Below are positions 55,075-64,000 of a stretch of 64,000 nt of DNA, piece after piece. Made by a program: the position numbers and the translations under genes. Under the pieces are notes generated by a model. It was not told the origin of the DNA, searched no databases, and saw only the letters and a program-made list of their open reading frames with translations. The stretch spans positions 620,001 to 684,000 of the forward strand of contig NZ_CP141822.1 in assembly GCF_035621455.1 (NCBI RefSeq). Reading direction: 5' to 3'. Every line of letters starts with the position of its first letter. Within the stretch, counting starts at the first letter, position 1. Source of the DNA: Vibrio natriegens NBRC 15636 = ATCC 14048 = DSM 759. GTDB lineage: Bacteria; Pseudomonadota; Gammaproteobacteria; Enterobacterales; Vibrionaceae.

Positions 55075-55442
55075 TGGTGGAGCTGGGGGGAGTTGAACCC
55101 CCGTCCGAAAACCTTTCATCATTGGTACTACATGCTTAGTCGATCTTTAAATTCACCACCCACCTGCGAACCGACACGCTAATGAATGACTATCCTGAAT
55201 TATAATTCGCCGTTCATCTCTCAGGCGGGAGAATCCGGGCTAGCTAGTTTGGGTTTGACTCTTTGTAATTCCCCGTCTTACAAGCGGAAGCTAGGGCAAA
55301 GAGGCTCTGAGCAGGGTATTAAGCTGCTAGTGCGTAGTTTTCGTCGTTTGCGACTATTTTTTTGCGGTTTGTTAACGAGGCCTACCGCACCTCGGCATGC
55401 ACCTCAGACTTCTGAATTCCCGTCGAATCCTAAATCAGCCCC
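55075..55442 (-). ncRNA. ssrA: tmRNA (ssrA)
   Basis: 368-base transfer-messenger RNA on the - strand. The 5' end GGGGCTGATTTAGGATTCG (from 55442) and the 3' end ending in AGCTCCACCA (to 55075) form the alanine-tRNA-like half, including the GGGTTCAACTC T-arm. The tag-coding part at 55319-55351 reads GCAAACGACGAAAAC... and gives ANDENYALAA followed by TAA. tmRNA with SmpB frees stalled ribosomes and marks the peptide for proteolysis. smpB lies just upstream, as is typical. The 3' end of ssrA is a known integration site for islands in vibrios. Confidence 0.97.
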
Positions 55443-55509
55443 AAGGTATTGTTCGCATAGTAACAGAAAAGTATTAGCTGTCCAGCACTATGCGTTTAAG
55501 TGGTCAAGA

Positions 55510-55995
55510 TTAACGCAGTGAACTCTTCATTACGCGCGCTTTTTCTCTTGCCCAATCTTTTTCTTTTAAATCCGTACGTTTATCGTGCAGCTTTTTACCT
55601 TTTGCTACGCCGATTTTTAGTTTCACCCAAGAGCGAGACCAGTACAGAGAGAGTGCCGTTAACGTCATACCTTCACGGTTAACACGTCCGAGTAGGTTAT
55701 CAAGTTCGCGACGACTCATGAGTAGTTTACGCACACGAGTAGGGTTCGCCACTACGTGTGTCGATGCCTGATTCAAAGGAGTGATTGTCATGCCACTCAC
55801 AAAGGCTTCACCGTCACGCATAAATACGTAACTTTCAGAAATATTGGCTTTACCTTGGCGAAGGGCTTTCACTTCCCAACCTTGGAGCTCCATGCCAGCT
55901 TCGATTTCATCTTCGATAAAATATTCGTGGCGAGCTTTTTTGTTCAGCGCGATAGTGTTACTACCCGCTTTTTGTTTTGATTTTTTCTTTGCCAT
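55510..55995 (-). CDS. smpB: SmpB, tmRNA-binding protein
   Basis: 161-residue small basic protein that binds tmRNA and places it in the stalled ribosome. Family segments: [40 protein letters not shown] near the start and the basic C-terminal tail [15 protein letters not shown]...RVMKSSLR. It has ATG at 55995 on the - strand with ssrA next downstream. Confidence 0.98.
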   Translation of the reverse strand: MAKKKSKQKAGSNTIALNKKARHEYFIEDEIEAGMELQGWEVKALRQGKANISESYVFMRDGEAFVSGMTITPLNQASTHVVANPTRVRKLLMSRRELDNLLGRVNREGMTLTALSLYWSRSWVKLKIGVAKGKKLHDKRTDLKEKDWAREKARVMKSSLR

Positions 55996-56113
55996 AATGG
56001 CGTCATTATACGGCCTGGATATCGGTTAGGAAATCCTTTTATTTGCGCAATCGCGGAATAAAAGTAAAATTGGGGCTCGCTTTTCATCTGGACATGTATC
56101 GATAGGAGTAAGT

Positions 56114-56557
56114 ATGAAGCAAATCAGCCGTTCTGCGTTGGTGTCGTTTAGTGCAGAGCAGATGTTTGATCTGGTCAATGATGTTGCTAAGTACCCAGAG
56201 TTTCTGCCTGGTTGTTCAGGTTCCAGAATCATTGACGCTTCTGGCGATGGTATGGTGGCTTCTGTGGATGTCGCGAAAGCTGGGATCAGTAAAACCTTTA
56301 CCACGTCTAATGAACTTATTCCTGGTCAGTCCATTATGATGAATCTGGTCGATGGTCCTTTTAAGACGCTACGTGGTGGCTGGTTTTTTACTGCACTAGA
56401 TGAGCAAGCATGTAAGGTTGAACTTAAGCTTGAATTTGAATTCTCTAGTAAAATGATTGAAATGGCTTTTGGTAAGATTTTTAATGAGTTAACCAGTAAC
56501 ATGGTCAATGCTTTTACAAAACGCGCGAAACAGGTATACGAGTGTTATGAGTATTGA
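56114..56557 (+). CDS. ratA: RatA/COQ10-START domain protein
   Basis: 147-residue START-like domain protein of the RatA (PasT) family ([37 protein letters not shown]). Homologues bind ubiquinone-type ligands or the 50S subunit and are proposed to inhibit 70S formation; the exact role varies. The frame start at 56114 follows GATAGGAG. It overlaps rnfH by 11 bases. The smpB-divergent ratA-rnfH pair is the usual layout. Confidence 0.93.
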   Translation: MKQISRSALVSFSAEQMFDLVNDVAKYPEFLPGCSGSRIIDASGDGMVASVDVAKAGISKTFTTSNELIPGQSIMMNLVDGPFKTLRGGWFFTALDEQACKVELKLEFEFSSKMIEMAFGKIFNELTSNMVNAFTKRAKQVYECYEY

Positions 56558-56900
56558 ATCAGACATGATTCATGTTGAGGTCGTTTACGCCTTACCGCAT
56601 GAGCAACGTGTTTTCAATTTAGTTGTGAACAAACACGAAACGGTGGAAGAGATTATTAGTCAATCTGGCGTACTTGAGTTGTACCCTGAGATTGATTTAT
56701 CGAAGAATAAAGTTGGTGTCTTTAGCCGAAATGTAAAATTGGATGCTACTGTACGCGACAGAGACCGTATAGAGATTTATCGTCCGCTTCTCGCCGATCC
56801 CAAAGAGATTCGCCGTAAACGTGCTGAACAAGCTAAAGCCGCAGGTAATGCTGATCCCGTTACAGGTGGCAAGCCTAACGCTATGCGTAAAAGCGATTAA
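56547..56900 (+). CDS. rnfH: RnfH family ubiquitin-like protein (RatB)
   Basis: 117-residue member of the RnfH/UPF0125 (beta-grasp) family, often paired with ratA. Residues 8-95 hold the domain ([35 protein letters not shown], then [37 protein letters not shown]). The start at 56547 (MSIESD) overlaps the ratA end; an upstream frame start at 56508 lies inside ratA and is not used. Confidence 0.92.
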   Translation: MSIESDMIHVEVVYALPHEQRVFNLVVNKHETVEEIISQSGVLELYPEIDLSKNKVGVFSRNVKLDATVRDRDRIEIYRPLLADPKEIRRKRAEQAKAAGNADPVTGGKPNAMRKSD

Positions 56901-56920
56901 CTTGTAAATGCCAAACATTA

Positions 56921-56950
56921 AAAAACCTCCCAGATGGGAGGTTTTTTTGT
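56921..56950. terminator. Bidirectional terminator between rnfH and bamE
   Basis: AAAAACCTCCC (56921-56931) pairs with GGGAGGTTTTT (56936-56946) with T/A tracts on both sides, serving the two convergent genes. Confidence 0.92.
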
Positions 56951-56962
56951 ATAAAGGTTTTG

Positions 56963-57322
56963 TTATTGAATTTGCTCGTAAAACGCGTCACTTTTCGGGA
57001 AGTCGCCAGCAATATCAGCAAGTGTGCCTTGATCATCAAAATTAACAACAAGGTCTTTTTGCACTGGATCGCCATGGCCCGGAGTATGGTGGTATATGTA
57101 ATACCATGTGTTTGGATAGCCGTTTTCGATAAGCATTGGTGAGCCAAGTACGAAGCGAACTTGTGCTTTAGTCATCCCAAACTTTAATTTATCTACCGCA
57201 CTTTGTTCTACATAGTTGCCTTGGTTGATATCAATGCGATAAACCAGTTTTTCTACTACCGAACATCCTGTAAGCAATGTCATTGCTAATGGTACGGCAA
57301 CTAACCACTTCTTTAATTGCAT
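56963..57322 (-). CDS. bamE: BamE (SmpA) outer-membrane assembly lipoprotein
   Basis: 119-residue lipoprotein of the BAM complex. The signal peptide ends in the lipobox LLTGC with C20 as lipid site. The SmpA/OmlA domain contains [21 protein letters not shown] and the end of the fold in [10 protein letters not shown]. bamE next to recN is the usual order in gammaproteobacteria. Confidence 0.95.
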   Translation of the reverse strand: MQLKKWLVAVPLAMTLLTGCSVVEKLVYRIDINQGNYVEQSAVDKLKFGMTKAQVRFVLGSPMLIENGYPNTWYYIYHHTPGHGDPVQKDLVVNFDDQGTLADIAGDFPKSDAFYEQIQ

Positions 57323-57519
57323 AATAATTTCTTACTAACCTTTAAAATACTGCGCTGATAATAAACAAGCTCGACGCAGATGTAAAAAGCTATGCGTCGT
57401 ATGGTAGGGAATCTGACAACGAATTTTGAGTTGAGTTGCATTTATTGGCAGATATTCATTTGTGTCTATTCTGTCAGATAATTTGAATGCAAGACCAAAC
57501 CAAAGTTCAAAGTGAGTAG

Positions 57520-57554
57520 AAAGCAAAAAGCCATGGATGTTTTCTCCATGGCTC
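57520..57554 (-). terminator. Terminator after recN
   Basis: AGCCATGGA (57529-57537) pairs with TCCATGGCT (57545-57553); the - strand then reads TTTTGCTTTCT. Confidence 0.8.
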
Positions 57555-57567
57555 CAGGGAATGTTTT

Positions 57568-59232
57568 TTAAGCGGCGATAAGTAGCTCTTTAGCATTTGC
57601 AAGGGTCGAGTCGGTGATCTGGCTGCCACCTAGCAGACGGGCTAATTCTGCCACGCGTTGTTGTTCATCCAGAGCGTGCATCTGGGTTTCCGTCTGACCT
57701 TTTTTAGTCTGCTTCGCTACAAACATTTGCTGATGTCCACAGCCTGCCACTTGAGGAAGGTGAGTGACACATAGTACCTGAGTTGACTCTCCCAATTTAC
57801 GCAGCATTTTACCTACTACGGCGGCGGTCGGGCCACTGATACCTACATCGACTTCATCGAAGATGAGGCTTGGAGTATCGACTTTCTGAGCGGTGATAAC
57901 CTGAATCGCTAACGATATGCGTGATAGCTCACCACCGGACGCGACTTTAGCGATTGGTTGCAGTGGCTGGCCCGGGTTTGTTGAAACTAGGAAACAAACG
58001 CTGTCCATACCCAATGGAGAAGGATGGGCATTATCGTTATTGACTGCAATGCTGAACACGGCTTTTTCCATGCTTAGTTCGTGCATGCTTTGGCTAATTA
58101 GTTTATTCAGTTCTTTAGCGTAACGACTGCGTGATTTATGTAATTTTTCCGCTGCAGTTAAGAAGCTTTGATACTTTTGTTCCACTTCCTGTGCGAGTTC
58201 ATCCAATCGTTCATCAGAACAATCTAAGGCTTCTATTTGGGCCAGAAGGTCTTGATGATGCTGGTAAAGTTCCTCTGGCATAACATGATGTTTACGTGCC
58301 ATAGACATGACTTTGGAGAAACGTTCTTCCACATAAGCCATGCGACCCGGATCGACATCAATGCCGTCAAGGTAGCTGCGGAGTTCGTTTTTGGTTTCTT
58401 CCAACTGAATCATGGCTTCTGCCAGCATATTTGGCAGTTCTGCTAATTTTTCATCTAACTCAGCTAATTGAATCAGGGAGTGATTGGCCGATTGCAAAAT
58501 ACCAAGCGCATTGACTTCTTCACCTTCGTAAATAAGTTCGATGGCTTGTTGACAGGTAGCGGCGAGTTCACCGCTATTGGACAGTCGTTTGTGCTCTTGT
58601 TCGAGTTCTGCAAATTCTTCTTCACCTAGCGATAACTCATTCAGTTCTTTGATTTGGTATTCAAGCAATTGCTTTTGTGCCTGATTCTGTTGGCTGTTTT
58701 CCTTTAGTTGCTTGAGGTTGTTGTCAGCTTGACGCCAGTGCTGATAAGCACTGCGAGTACTTTTTAGTAGATTAAGGTGACCCGCATATTGATCCAGCAT
58801 GGCCATTTGATGATCACTTTTCATCAACTGGTGGTGGGCGTGTTGACCATGAATATTGATCAGAAGCTGCCCGAGAGATTTGAGTTGTGAAAGTGGTACC
58901 GGACTGCCGTTAATGAAGGCTCTTGAACGGCCTTCTTTTGTAATGATGCGACGTAAAATACACTCACTGCCATCGAGCAGATCATTATCTTCTAGCCAAC
59001 GCGTTGCATGTAAGTTGTTATCCAGTAAAAAAGCGGCACTCACTTCGGTTTTTTCTTCACCTTGTCGAACCATGCCTGCATCAGCACGCCCACCTAAGCA
59101 GAGACCGAGCGCATCAATAGCAATAGATTTACCCGCACCTGTCTCACCCGTAATGGTGGTCATGCCCTTAGACAGCTCGAGTTGTAAAGACTTAACAATC
59201 GCAAAATTATTAACACTTAGATGAGCCAGCAT
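57568..59232 (-). CDS. recN: RecN, SMC-like DNA repair ATPase
   Basis: 554-residue SMC-like protein for double-strand break repair. The Walker A motif is [17 protein letters not shown] near residue 28, the ABC signature-type [13 protein letters not shown] and Walker [14 protein letters not shown] are near 430-475, and the middle is coiled coil (rich in Q, E and L). Start at the ATG at 59232 with AGGT upstream. The spacer upstream contains LexA boxes (see separate entry), so SOS control is strongly expected. Confidence 0.97.
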   Translation of the reverse strand: MLAHLSVNNFAIVKSLQLELSKGMTTITGETGAGKSIAIDALGLCLGGRADAGMVRQGEEKTEVSAAFLLDNNLHATRWLEDNDLLDGSECILRRIITKEGRSRAFINGSPVPLSQLKSLGQLLINIHGQHAHHQLMKSDHQMAMLDQYAGHLNLLKSTRSAYQHWRQADNNLKQLKENSQQNQAQKQLLEYQIKELNELSLGEEEFAELEQEHKRLSNSGELAATCQQAIELIYEGEEVNALGILQSANHSLIQLAELDEKLAELPNMLAEAMIQLEETKNELRSYLDGIDVDPGRMAYVEERFSKVMSMARKHHVMPEELYQHHQDLLAQIEALDCSDERLDELAQEVEQKYQSFLTAAEKLHKSRSRYAKELNKLISQSMHELSMEKAVFSIAVNNDNAHPSPLGMDSVCFLVSTNPGQPLQPIAKVASGGELSRISLAIQVITAQKVDTPSLIFDEVDVGISGPTAAVVGKMLRKLGESTQVLCVTHLPQVAGCGHQQMFVAKQTKKGQTETQMHALDEQQRVAELARLLGGSQITDSTLANAKELLIAA

Positions 59233-59242
59233 TTTTATTTAC

Positions 59243-59298
59243 CTGTATAACTGAACAATACTGTATAAGAAAACAGTATATACTGTTTGTTCATACAG
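59243..59298 (-). promoter_or_regulatory. LexA boxes upstream of recN
   Basis: Two 16-base CTGT-N8-ACAG matches: CTGTATAAGAAAACAG (59261-59276) and CTGTTTGTTCATACAG (59283-59298), plus a weaker one CTGTATAACTGAACAA (59243-59258). Such multiple boxes are known for the strongly LexA-repressed recN of enterics. Direct evidence is sequence match only. Confidence 0.88.
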
Positions 59299-59477
59299 TA
59301 AAGGTGGTCTTTAAATTTTTTGTTGGTGAAATGGACTTTTGTGATGGATTAGGAAAAACGAGTCTATGAGAGGCAACGACTTATTTAAATTGAAAGAGTT
59401 AGGGGGATATTGAATAAAAGGACTTAGGAAGATAGGCGACGGTAATTGGGAGGTTTTAATGCTTTCTAACTACAGAG

Positions 59478-59507
59478 ATTAAAAAGCAGGCATGTGGATA
59501 CCTGCGT
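59478..59507 (-). terminator. Terminator after nadK
   Basis: GCAGG (59486-59490) pairs with CCTGC (59501-59505); the - strand then reads TTTTTAATC. Confidence 0.6.
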
Positions 59508-59528
59508 TTGTAAATAGAATAACAGAGG

Positions 59529-60413
59529 TTAAAAGAGCTTGCTCGACCAGCCTAGTTTGTTTCTCAGAACGTGGTAGTAACTGTAGTCTTTTGGATGAAC
59601 AAGTTTTAGCACATTAGGGCTCTGGTAAATGTGGATCTCGTCGCCCGGAGAAACAGGCAAAGATACCTGACCATCACAACTGACTTCTTGCGTGCCACGG
59701 TTTTCTGGAGATACCAGCAATTTGATACGGCGGTTACCATCGACGACCAAAGGTCGGCTGGAAAGTGTGTGCGGGAACATCGGTACCAAAGAGATCGCGT
59801 TCAAGCTTGGTGAAAGAATTGGACCTCCACCAGAAAGCGAGTAGGCGGTAGAACCTGTCGGAGTCGATACGATCAAACCATCTGCACGCAATGAAAAAGC
59901 AAAGCTTTCATCGATATAAACTTCAAATTCAATCATATGTGCGATTTGGCCAGGGTGGAGTACAGCTTCGTTTAAAGCGGCGTTGTGACTTTTAATTTGG
60001 CCATGTCGATGCACTTCAGCTTCAAGTAGAAAGCGCTCTTCTTCAATATACTCACCGTCCAGTACAGCTTTAAGAGCGGCTTGGAAATCGTCTGGGTTTA
60101 AATCCGTCAGAAAGCCTAAGTTACCTCTGTTGACTCCAATTACGGGAACGTCAAAACGAGATAAAATTCGTGCGGCTCCGAGCATATTACCGTCACCACC
60201 GACCACAATCGCCAGATCTGCGTTTTGTCCTAGCTCAACTAAGCTCGCAAACTGCTTTGGCGGGATCTCGTCTAAAATTGCAGTAAGACGATCGTCAATA
60301 AATACTTGGTAACCTTCTGATGTCAGCCATTGGTACAGCTCACTATGAGTCTGAATAGCTTGTTGATCTCTAGGTTTACCGATAATCGCGATCACGTTAC
60401 ATGGATTTTTCAT
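59529..60413 (-). CDS. nadK: NAD kinase
   Basis: 294-residue ATP-NAD kinase that makes NADP. The signature GGDGN ([14 protein letters not shown]) is near residue 72, the conserved [10 protein letters not shown] lies near 95, and [15 protein letters not shown] near 188 is the second part of the active site. Length is typical. It is divergent from grpE. Confidence 0.97.
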   Translation of the reverse strand: MKNPCNVIAIIGKPRDQQAIQTHSELYQWLTSEGYQVFIDDRLTAILDEIPPKQFASLVELGQNADLAIVVGGDGNMLGAARILSRFDVPVIGVNRGNLGFLTDLNPDDFQAALKAVLDGEYIEEERFLLEAEVHRHGQIKSHNAALNEAVLHPGQIAHMIEFEVYIDESFAFSLRADGLIVSTPTGSTAYSLSGGGPILSPSLNAISLVPMFPHTLSSRPLVVDGNRRIKLLVSPENRGTQEVSCDGQVSLPVSPGDEIHIYQSPNVLKLVHPKDYSYYHVLRNKLGWSSKLF

Positions 60414-60434
60414 AGCATTTCCGCATTAAAGAGG

Positions 60435-60460
60435 CTTGAATCAGGAATCTTCATCCCCAT
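60435..60460 (+). promoter_or_regulatory. Sigma-32 heat-shock promoter of grpE
   Basis: CTTGAA (60435-60440), a 14-base spacer, then CCCCAT (60455-60460), matching the RpoH consensus (CTTGAA-N13-17-CCCCAT). It lies about 98 bases before the grpE start. Confidence 0.85.
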
Positions 60461-60558
60461 AATAATGGCAAGTTACCTAAATATGCGAATTTTTATGTGT
60501 TTAAAGCCCGCAAAAAACGCATGGCTTGAAGGGCATTACGTTGAATTCTGGAGATATC

Positions 60559-61155
60559 ATGAGCAACGAAGAAAACAAAGTTACAGAAGAAGAGCTTGAT
60601 CAAATCATCGAAGAGGCTGAGAAAGTGGAAGCAGCAGCTCAGGAAGCTGAAGCGGAGCTGGAAGAAGTTGGTGACGAGAAAGACGCTAAAATTGCTCAAC
60701 TAGAAGCAGCACTACTGTCTAGCGAGACAAAAGTGAAAGATCAGCAAGACGCGGTTCTGCGTGCAAAAGCTGATGTCGAGAACATGCGTCGTCGTACTGA
60801 GCAAGAGATCGATAAAGCGCGTAAATACGCTCTGAACAAGTTCGCAGAGGAACTGCTTCCTGTTATTGACAACTTAGAGCGCGCAATTCAGGCGGCAGAC
60901 ACAGAAAATGAGGTCATTAAGCCGATCCTTGAAGGTGTGGAACTGACTCACAAAACCTTCGTTGATGTGGTTTCTAAATTTGGCCTGAAGGAAATTAATC
61001 CAGAAGGTGAGGCATTCAACCCTGAATTCCATCAGGCTATGTCTATCCAAGAGAGCCCAGATCACGAATCAAACACGGTTATGTTCGTTATGCAAAAAGG
61101 TTACGAACTAAACGGCCGTGTTGTTCGTCCAGCAATGGTTATGGTTGCTAAGTAA
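60559..61155 (+). CDS. grpE: GrpE, DnaK nucleotide-exchange factor
   Basis: 198-residue GrpE, which releases ADP from DnaK. The N-terminal 60 residues are an acidic coiled-coil ([26 protein letters not shown]). The conserved core has [24 protein letters not shown] near 77, and the beta domain contains [15 protein letters not shown] near 155. I placed the start at 60559 with TGGAG upstream; the longer frame from 60526 is unsupported. dnaK lies further down, with an amino-acid symporter gene in between. Confidence 0.96.
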   Translation: MSNEENKVTEEELDQIIEEAEKVEAAAQEAEAELEEVGDEKDAKIAQLEAALLSSETKVKDQQDAVLRAKADVENMRRRTEQEIDKARKYALNKFAEELLPVIDNLERAIQAADTENEVIKPILEGVELTHKTFVDVVSKFGLKEINPEGEAFNPEFHQAMSIQESPDHESNTVMFVMQKGYELNGRVVRPAMVMVAK

Positions 61156-61175
61156 GCTTTTTACTACCGCTGAAA

Positions 61176-61218
61176 ACAATTTGAAAATGCCCATCACATT
61201 GATGATGGGCATTTTTTA
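61176..61218 (+). terminator. Terminator after grpE
   Basis: ATGCCCATCA and TGATGGGCAT (about 61187-61213) form the stem, followed by TTTTTTATT. Confidence 0.85.
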
Positions 61219-61566
61219 TTCCATCAGTTGCACTGTTTTATTTTTCCCCTAGAAATTGAAAGTTGATCTTCTTCAAATATTTTCTTATTAGGGATTATTT
61301 CTCTTATAGTGAAAATTTGTTCAGTTTTTATTCTGTGTTTCGAACTCAAGCTTCATAACTTCCTGTAATTACTTACTTTGTGAAAGCTTGTGCTGGATGT
61401 TGGGGAAGTATCTAGTGATTTTTGCTGATATTCAGCGTTAACAAATTTGTAAACTTTCTCTTTATTTTGTAACTTCTCTGTGTATGATTTGCGACGAATG
61501 CTTTAAAAGTAAGCATATATAACTACAAAAGCGTTAATAGCAAACACAACATATCGGAGATTTACG
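61219..61566. other. AT-rich gap before the dicarboxylate/amino-acid symporter gene
   Basis: About 350 bases with no gene. It should hold the promoter of the following symporter gene. I see A/T tracts and a small ATGCTTtaaaAGTAAGCAT-like hairpin near 61498-61516, with no regulator site I can name. Confidence 0.4.
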
Positions 61567-62841
61567 ATGGATAAATCGCTTTCTAGTAAGATTTTTGTCG
61601 GCTTGTTTGCCGGCCTCATTTTGGGAACTGCAATCCAATACTTATTTAACGGTGTTGCGATTTTTGACACTTACTTACTTGGAACGGCAGAAGGTGTGGG
61701 CGGCATGTTCGTCTCGCTGATTAAATTGTTGGTTGTTCCTTTGGTTTATGTCTCAATCGTATGTGGCATTGTTGATCTTAAAGATATCAGCGCGTTTGGT
61801 CGCCTTGGTGGTAAAACCTTTGCGCTTTATATCGTTAACACAATTATTGCGATTACAGCTGCTCTGACAGTCGGCCTTATTTTCCAACCTGGTGCAGGTG
61901 CTAATTTAGCCGGTACCGTTGCTGAAACCGTTAAACTGACCACAACTGAAACGCCAGATATCTTTTCTCTCGTAGTTAACATTGTTCCTAGCAATCCAGT
62001 TCAGGCATTTGCTAATGGCGACATGCTACAAATCATTTTTATGGCAATTCTGACCGGTTTGGCGATTCAAGCTTTGGATTCTCGTGGTGGTCCTGCTATC
62101 CGCACCTTTAAGATGGCTAATGAGATCATGATGAAGCTTGTTGGGTTGGTGATGAGCCTTGCGCCTTACGGTGTATTCGCGCTGATGATTCAATTAGGTG
62201 CGACGCTGGATGCAAACACGCTAATGTCCGTTGCAGGTTATGTTGCTTTGGTTGTGACTATGCTTGTGTTCTGGATTTTCGTTTTCTATCCAATGGCGGT
62301 AGGTATTGCTACAGGCACGTCTCCGAAGACATTTCTTCGTGCGACTCGCGAGCAGATTTTATTTTCTCTATCTACGGCAAGCTCAAACGCGACCATTCCT
62401 GTAACGATGCGTACTCTGACAGACAAGCTACAGGTGTCTAAATCAGTTGCTGGTTTTGGTGTGCCACTAGGCGCGACAATGAACATGTCAGGTGTGTCTA
62501 TCTATATTGCTCTGGCTACATTGTTTGTCGCGAACGCTTTTGGCCAGCCAATTAATACTTCGGACATTTTCACCTTAGGCTTGACGATTCTTCTATTATC
62601 GATTGGTGCGGGTGGCGTTCCTGGCGGTGGTGTTGTGATGGTTGGGGTTCTGCTTCACCAACTCGGTTTGCCACCAGAAGGCCTGGCAATTATTGCTGCG
62701 GTTGACCGTATTAATGACATGTTCTGTACCTCATCAAACGTGGTGGGTGATACTGCAGTCAACACTATTGTTGCAAAAACAGAAGGTGAGATTGGTAAAG
62801 AGGAGAGCGTTGATGCTGAGCCAGTACAGGCAAATGCATAG
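61567..62841 (+). CDS. Dicarboxylate/amino acid:cation symporter (DAACS family)
   Basis: 424-residue transporter of the glutamate/aspartate/dicarboxylate:cation symporter family (GltP/DctA-like). The re-entrant hairpin regions are visible: LSTASSNATIPVTM near 275 and IGAGGVPGGGVVMVGVLLHQLGLP near 345, followed by VDRINDMFCTSSNVVGDT near 380. The start ATG has GGAGATT upstream. Its substrate is not decided from sequence. It sits between grpE and dnaK as its own transcription unit. Confidence 0.9.
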   Translation: MDKSLSSKIFVGLFAGLILGTAIQYLFNGVAIFDTYLLGTAEGVGGMFVSLIKLLVVPLVYVSIVCGIVDLKDISAFGRLGGKTFALYIVNTIIAITAALTVGLIFQPGAGANLAGTVAETVKLTTTETPDIFSLVVNIVPSNPVQAFANGDMLQIIFMAILTGLAIQALDSRGGPAIRTFKMANEIMMKLVGLVMSLAPYGVFALMIQLGATLDANTLMSVAGYVALVVTMLVFWIFVFYPMAVGIATGTSPKTFLRATREQILFSLSTASSNATIPVTMRTLTDKLQVSKSVAGFGVPLGATMNMSGVSIYIALATLFVANAFGQPINTSDIFTLGLTILLLSIGAGGVPGGGVVMVGVLLHQLGLPPEGLAIIAAVDRINDMFCTSSNVVGDTAVNTIVAKTEGEIGKEESVDAEPVQANA

Positions 62842-62862
62842 TAGCGTTACTCAATAAACAAG

Positions 62863-62898
62863 AAAGCGAGCTATTACGGCTCGCTTTCTTGTTTTCTG
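62863..62898 (+). terminator. Terminator after the DAACS symporter gene
   Basis: AAGAAAGCGAGC and GCTCGCTTTCTT (62862-62873 with 62880-62891) form a strong stem, followed by GTTTTC. Confidence 0.85.
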
Positions 62899-63024
62899 GG
62901 CCATGAGTGCCCATTTTCTCTTGGTTAGTGTTGCTTTATTGAACGACAGTGATGTGACCTAATCCTAACTAATCAGAAAGAAAGCGATTAAATCAGAAAA
63001 AAAACGCTTTTTTTCAATTCTGCC

Positions 63025-63050
63025 CTTGAAAAGCATTTTACCGCCCTTAT
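63025..63050 (+). promoter_or_regulatory. Sigma-32 heat-shock promoter of dnaK
   Basis: CTTGAA (63025-63030) and CCCTTAT (63044-63050) separated by 13 bases match the RpoH pattern with one deviation in the -10. It lies in the 334-base gap between the symporter gene and dnaK; the rest of the gap shows the symporter terminator and a leader with no further feature. Confidence 0.75.
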
Positions 63051-63175
63051 CTATGTGGCATAGAGAAGCAAACATTGATTATTTTTGTTTGTGAGCAAGG
63101 GTTGAAACCCGATTCTCCTCCCCCCACATTGGGGTTATAACCAAACGAAAATAGAATTTATTCGGAGATAGCCAG

Positions 63176-64000
63176 ATGGGTAAAATCATTGGTATTGACT
63201 TAGGTACTACTAACTCATGTGTTGCTGTATTAGACGGCGACAAACCTCGTGTAATTGAAAACGCAGAGGGTGAACGTACTACTGCATCGGTTATTGCTTA
63301 CACTGATGGTGAGACACTAGTAGGTCAGCCAGCAAAACGTCAAGCAGTAACTAACCCTGAAAACACGCTATTTGCAATTAAGCGTCTAATCGGTCGTCGT
63401 TTTGAAGACGAAGAAGTTCAGCGTGACATCGAAATCATGCCTTACAAAATCGTTAAGGCTGACAACGGTGACGCTTGGGTAGAAGCGAAAGGCCAAAAAA
63501 TGGCTGCTCCTCAGGTTTCTGCTGAAGTTCTTAAGAAAATGAAGAAAACTGCTGAAGACTTCCTAGGTGAGGAAGTAACTGGCGCAGTTATCACAGTACC
63601 TGCTTACTTCAACGATGCTCAGCGTCAAGCAACAAAAGATGCTGGCCGTATCGCAGGTCTAGAAGTTAAACGTATCATCAACGAACCAACTGCAGCAGCG
63701 CTAGCTTACGGTCTAGACAAGAAAGGCGGTGACCGCACTATCGCTGTATATGACCTTGGTGGTGGTACATTCGATATCTCAATCATCGAAATCGATGAAG
63801 TTGAAGGCGAGAAAACTTTCGAAGTTCTAGCAACTAACGGTGACACTCACCTAGGTGGTGAAGACTTTGATAACCGTCTGATCAACTACTTAGTTGACGA
63901 GTTCAACAAAGAGCAAGGTATCAACCTTAAGAACGATCCACTAGCAATGCAGCGTGTTAAAGAAGCAGCAGAAAAAGCGAAAATCGAGCTTTCTTCTACT
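63176..64000 (+). CDS. dnaK: DnaK chaperone (Hsp70), 5' part, cut by window edge
   Basis: First 275 codons of DnaK, truncated at the right edge of the window, not a pseudogene. The actin-like ATPase motifs are present: [19 protein letters not shown] at the start, the [17 protein letters not shown] region, and [15 protein letters not shown] near 195. The start is the ATG at 63176 with TCGGAG upstream. grpE lies on the same strand about 2 kb upstream. Confidence 0.97.
   Translation, partial: MGKIIGIDLGTTNSCVAVLDGDKPRVIENAEGERTTASVIAYTDGETLVGQPAKRQAVTNPENTLFAIKRLIGRRFEDEEVQRDIEIMPYKIVKADNGDAWVEAKGQKMAAPQVSAEVLKKMKKTAEDFLGEEVTGAVITVPAYFNDAQRQATKDAGRIAGLEVKRIINEPTAAALAYGLDKKGGDRTIAVYDLGGGTFDISIIEIDEVEGEKTFEVLATNGDTHLGGEDFDNRLINYLVDEFNKEQGINLKNDPLAMQRVKEAAEKAKIELSST

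Noticed and set aside
55186..55521. Open frame on the + strand across ssrA (111 codons)
   Set aside because: It is antisense to the tmRNA, whose structure and tag fully explain this stretch.
1..64000. CRISPR arrays, tRNA or rRNA genes
   Set aside because: No regularly spaced short repeats and no tRNA/rRNA signature were seen, apart from the tRNA-like half of tmRNA.

Overview
The window is a chromosomal segment of a Vibrio (Vibrionaceae, Gammaproteobacteria). The evidence is gene content and order. The left end carries the tail of the isc iron-sulfur operon (fdx, iscX), pepB, ndk, rlmN, rodZ, ispG, hisS, yfgM, bamB, der, then xseA facing guaB-guaA. The right end carries ssrA (tmRNA, tag ANDENYALAA), smpB, ratA, rnfH, bamE, recN, nadK, grpE and dnaK. 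Both blocks are conserved housekeeping neighbourhoods of the genus. The species cannot be fixed from sequence reading alone.

Layout. 1-12.9 kb: iron-sulfur ferredoxin, peptidase, nucleotide, tRNA/rRNA and envelope genes on the + strand, followed by an AlaX-like tRNA-editing protein and a small zinc-ribbon protein. The pilW/pilF gene that I expect between rlmN and rodZ in vibrios is missing; a 516-base gap lies there. 12.9-17.6 kb: xseA (-), guaB and guaA (+), with a PurR-like site and a terminator-like hairpin between guaB and guaA. 17.6-55 kb: a long accessory block between guaA and ssrA made of transport, catabolism, regulation and secreted-protein modules. 55-64 kb: core tmRNA/SmpB, envelope, SOS (recN) and heat-shock (grpE, dnaK) genes. 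dnaK is cut by the window edge.

Modules in the accessory block: (a) a 951-residue MFS protein with two N-terminal extracytoplasmic sensor-like modules, translationally joined to a periplasmic ABC_sub_bind-type protein that has no ABC partners; (b) a SatP-type acetate/succinate permease and a secreted HAD phosphatase-like protein; (c) an MHS-type MFS permease, an M20 amidohydrolase and a LysR regulator; (d) alsT and dadA for D/L-alanine use with a divergent LysR; (e) an O-acetylhomoserine sulfhydrylase, a class-III aminotransferase overlapping a beta-keto acid cleavage enzyme, and an NhaC antiporter; (f) a DedA protein, a GNAT/nitrilase fusion and a LysR regulator; (g) an L-rhamnose catabolic locus (rhaBAD, rhaM, rhaS) whose permease is NCS1-like rather than RhaT; (h) a secreted-protein cluster (matrixin-associated domain protein, metzincin with a HAF-like repeat region, subtilase with PA insert) divergent from a soluble histidine kinase/NarL-type regulator pair.

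The two most unusual items are the sensor-MFS plus orphan binding-protein pair (17.7-21.5 kb) and the secreted metzincin/subtilase cluster facing a small two-component system, with near-palindromic sites in the gap between them (47.8-54.9 kb). No CRISPR array, tRNA, rRNA, insertion sequence or integrase was recognised.
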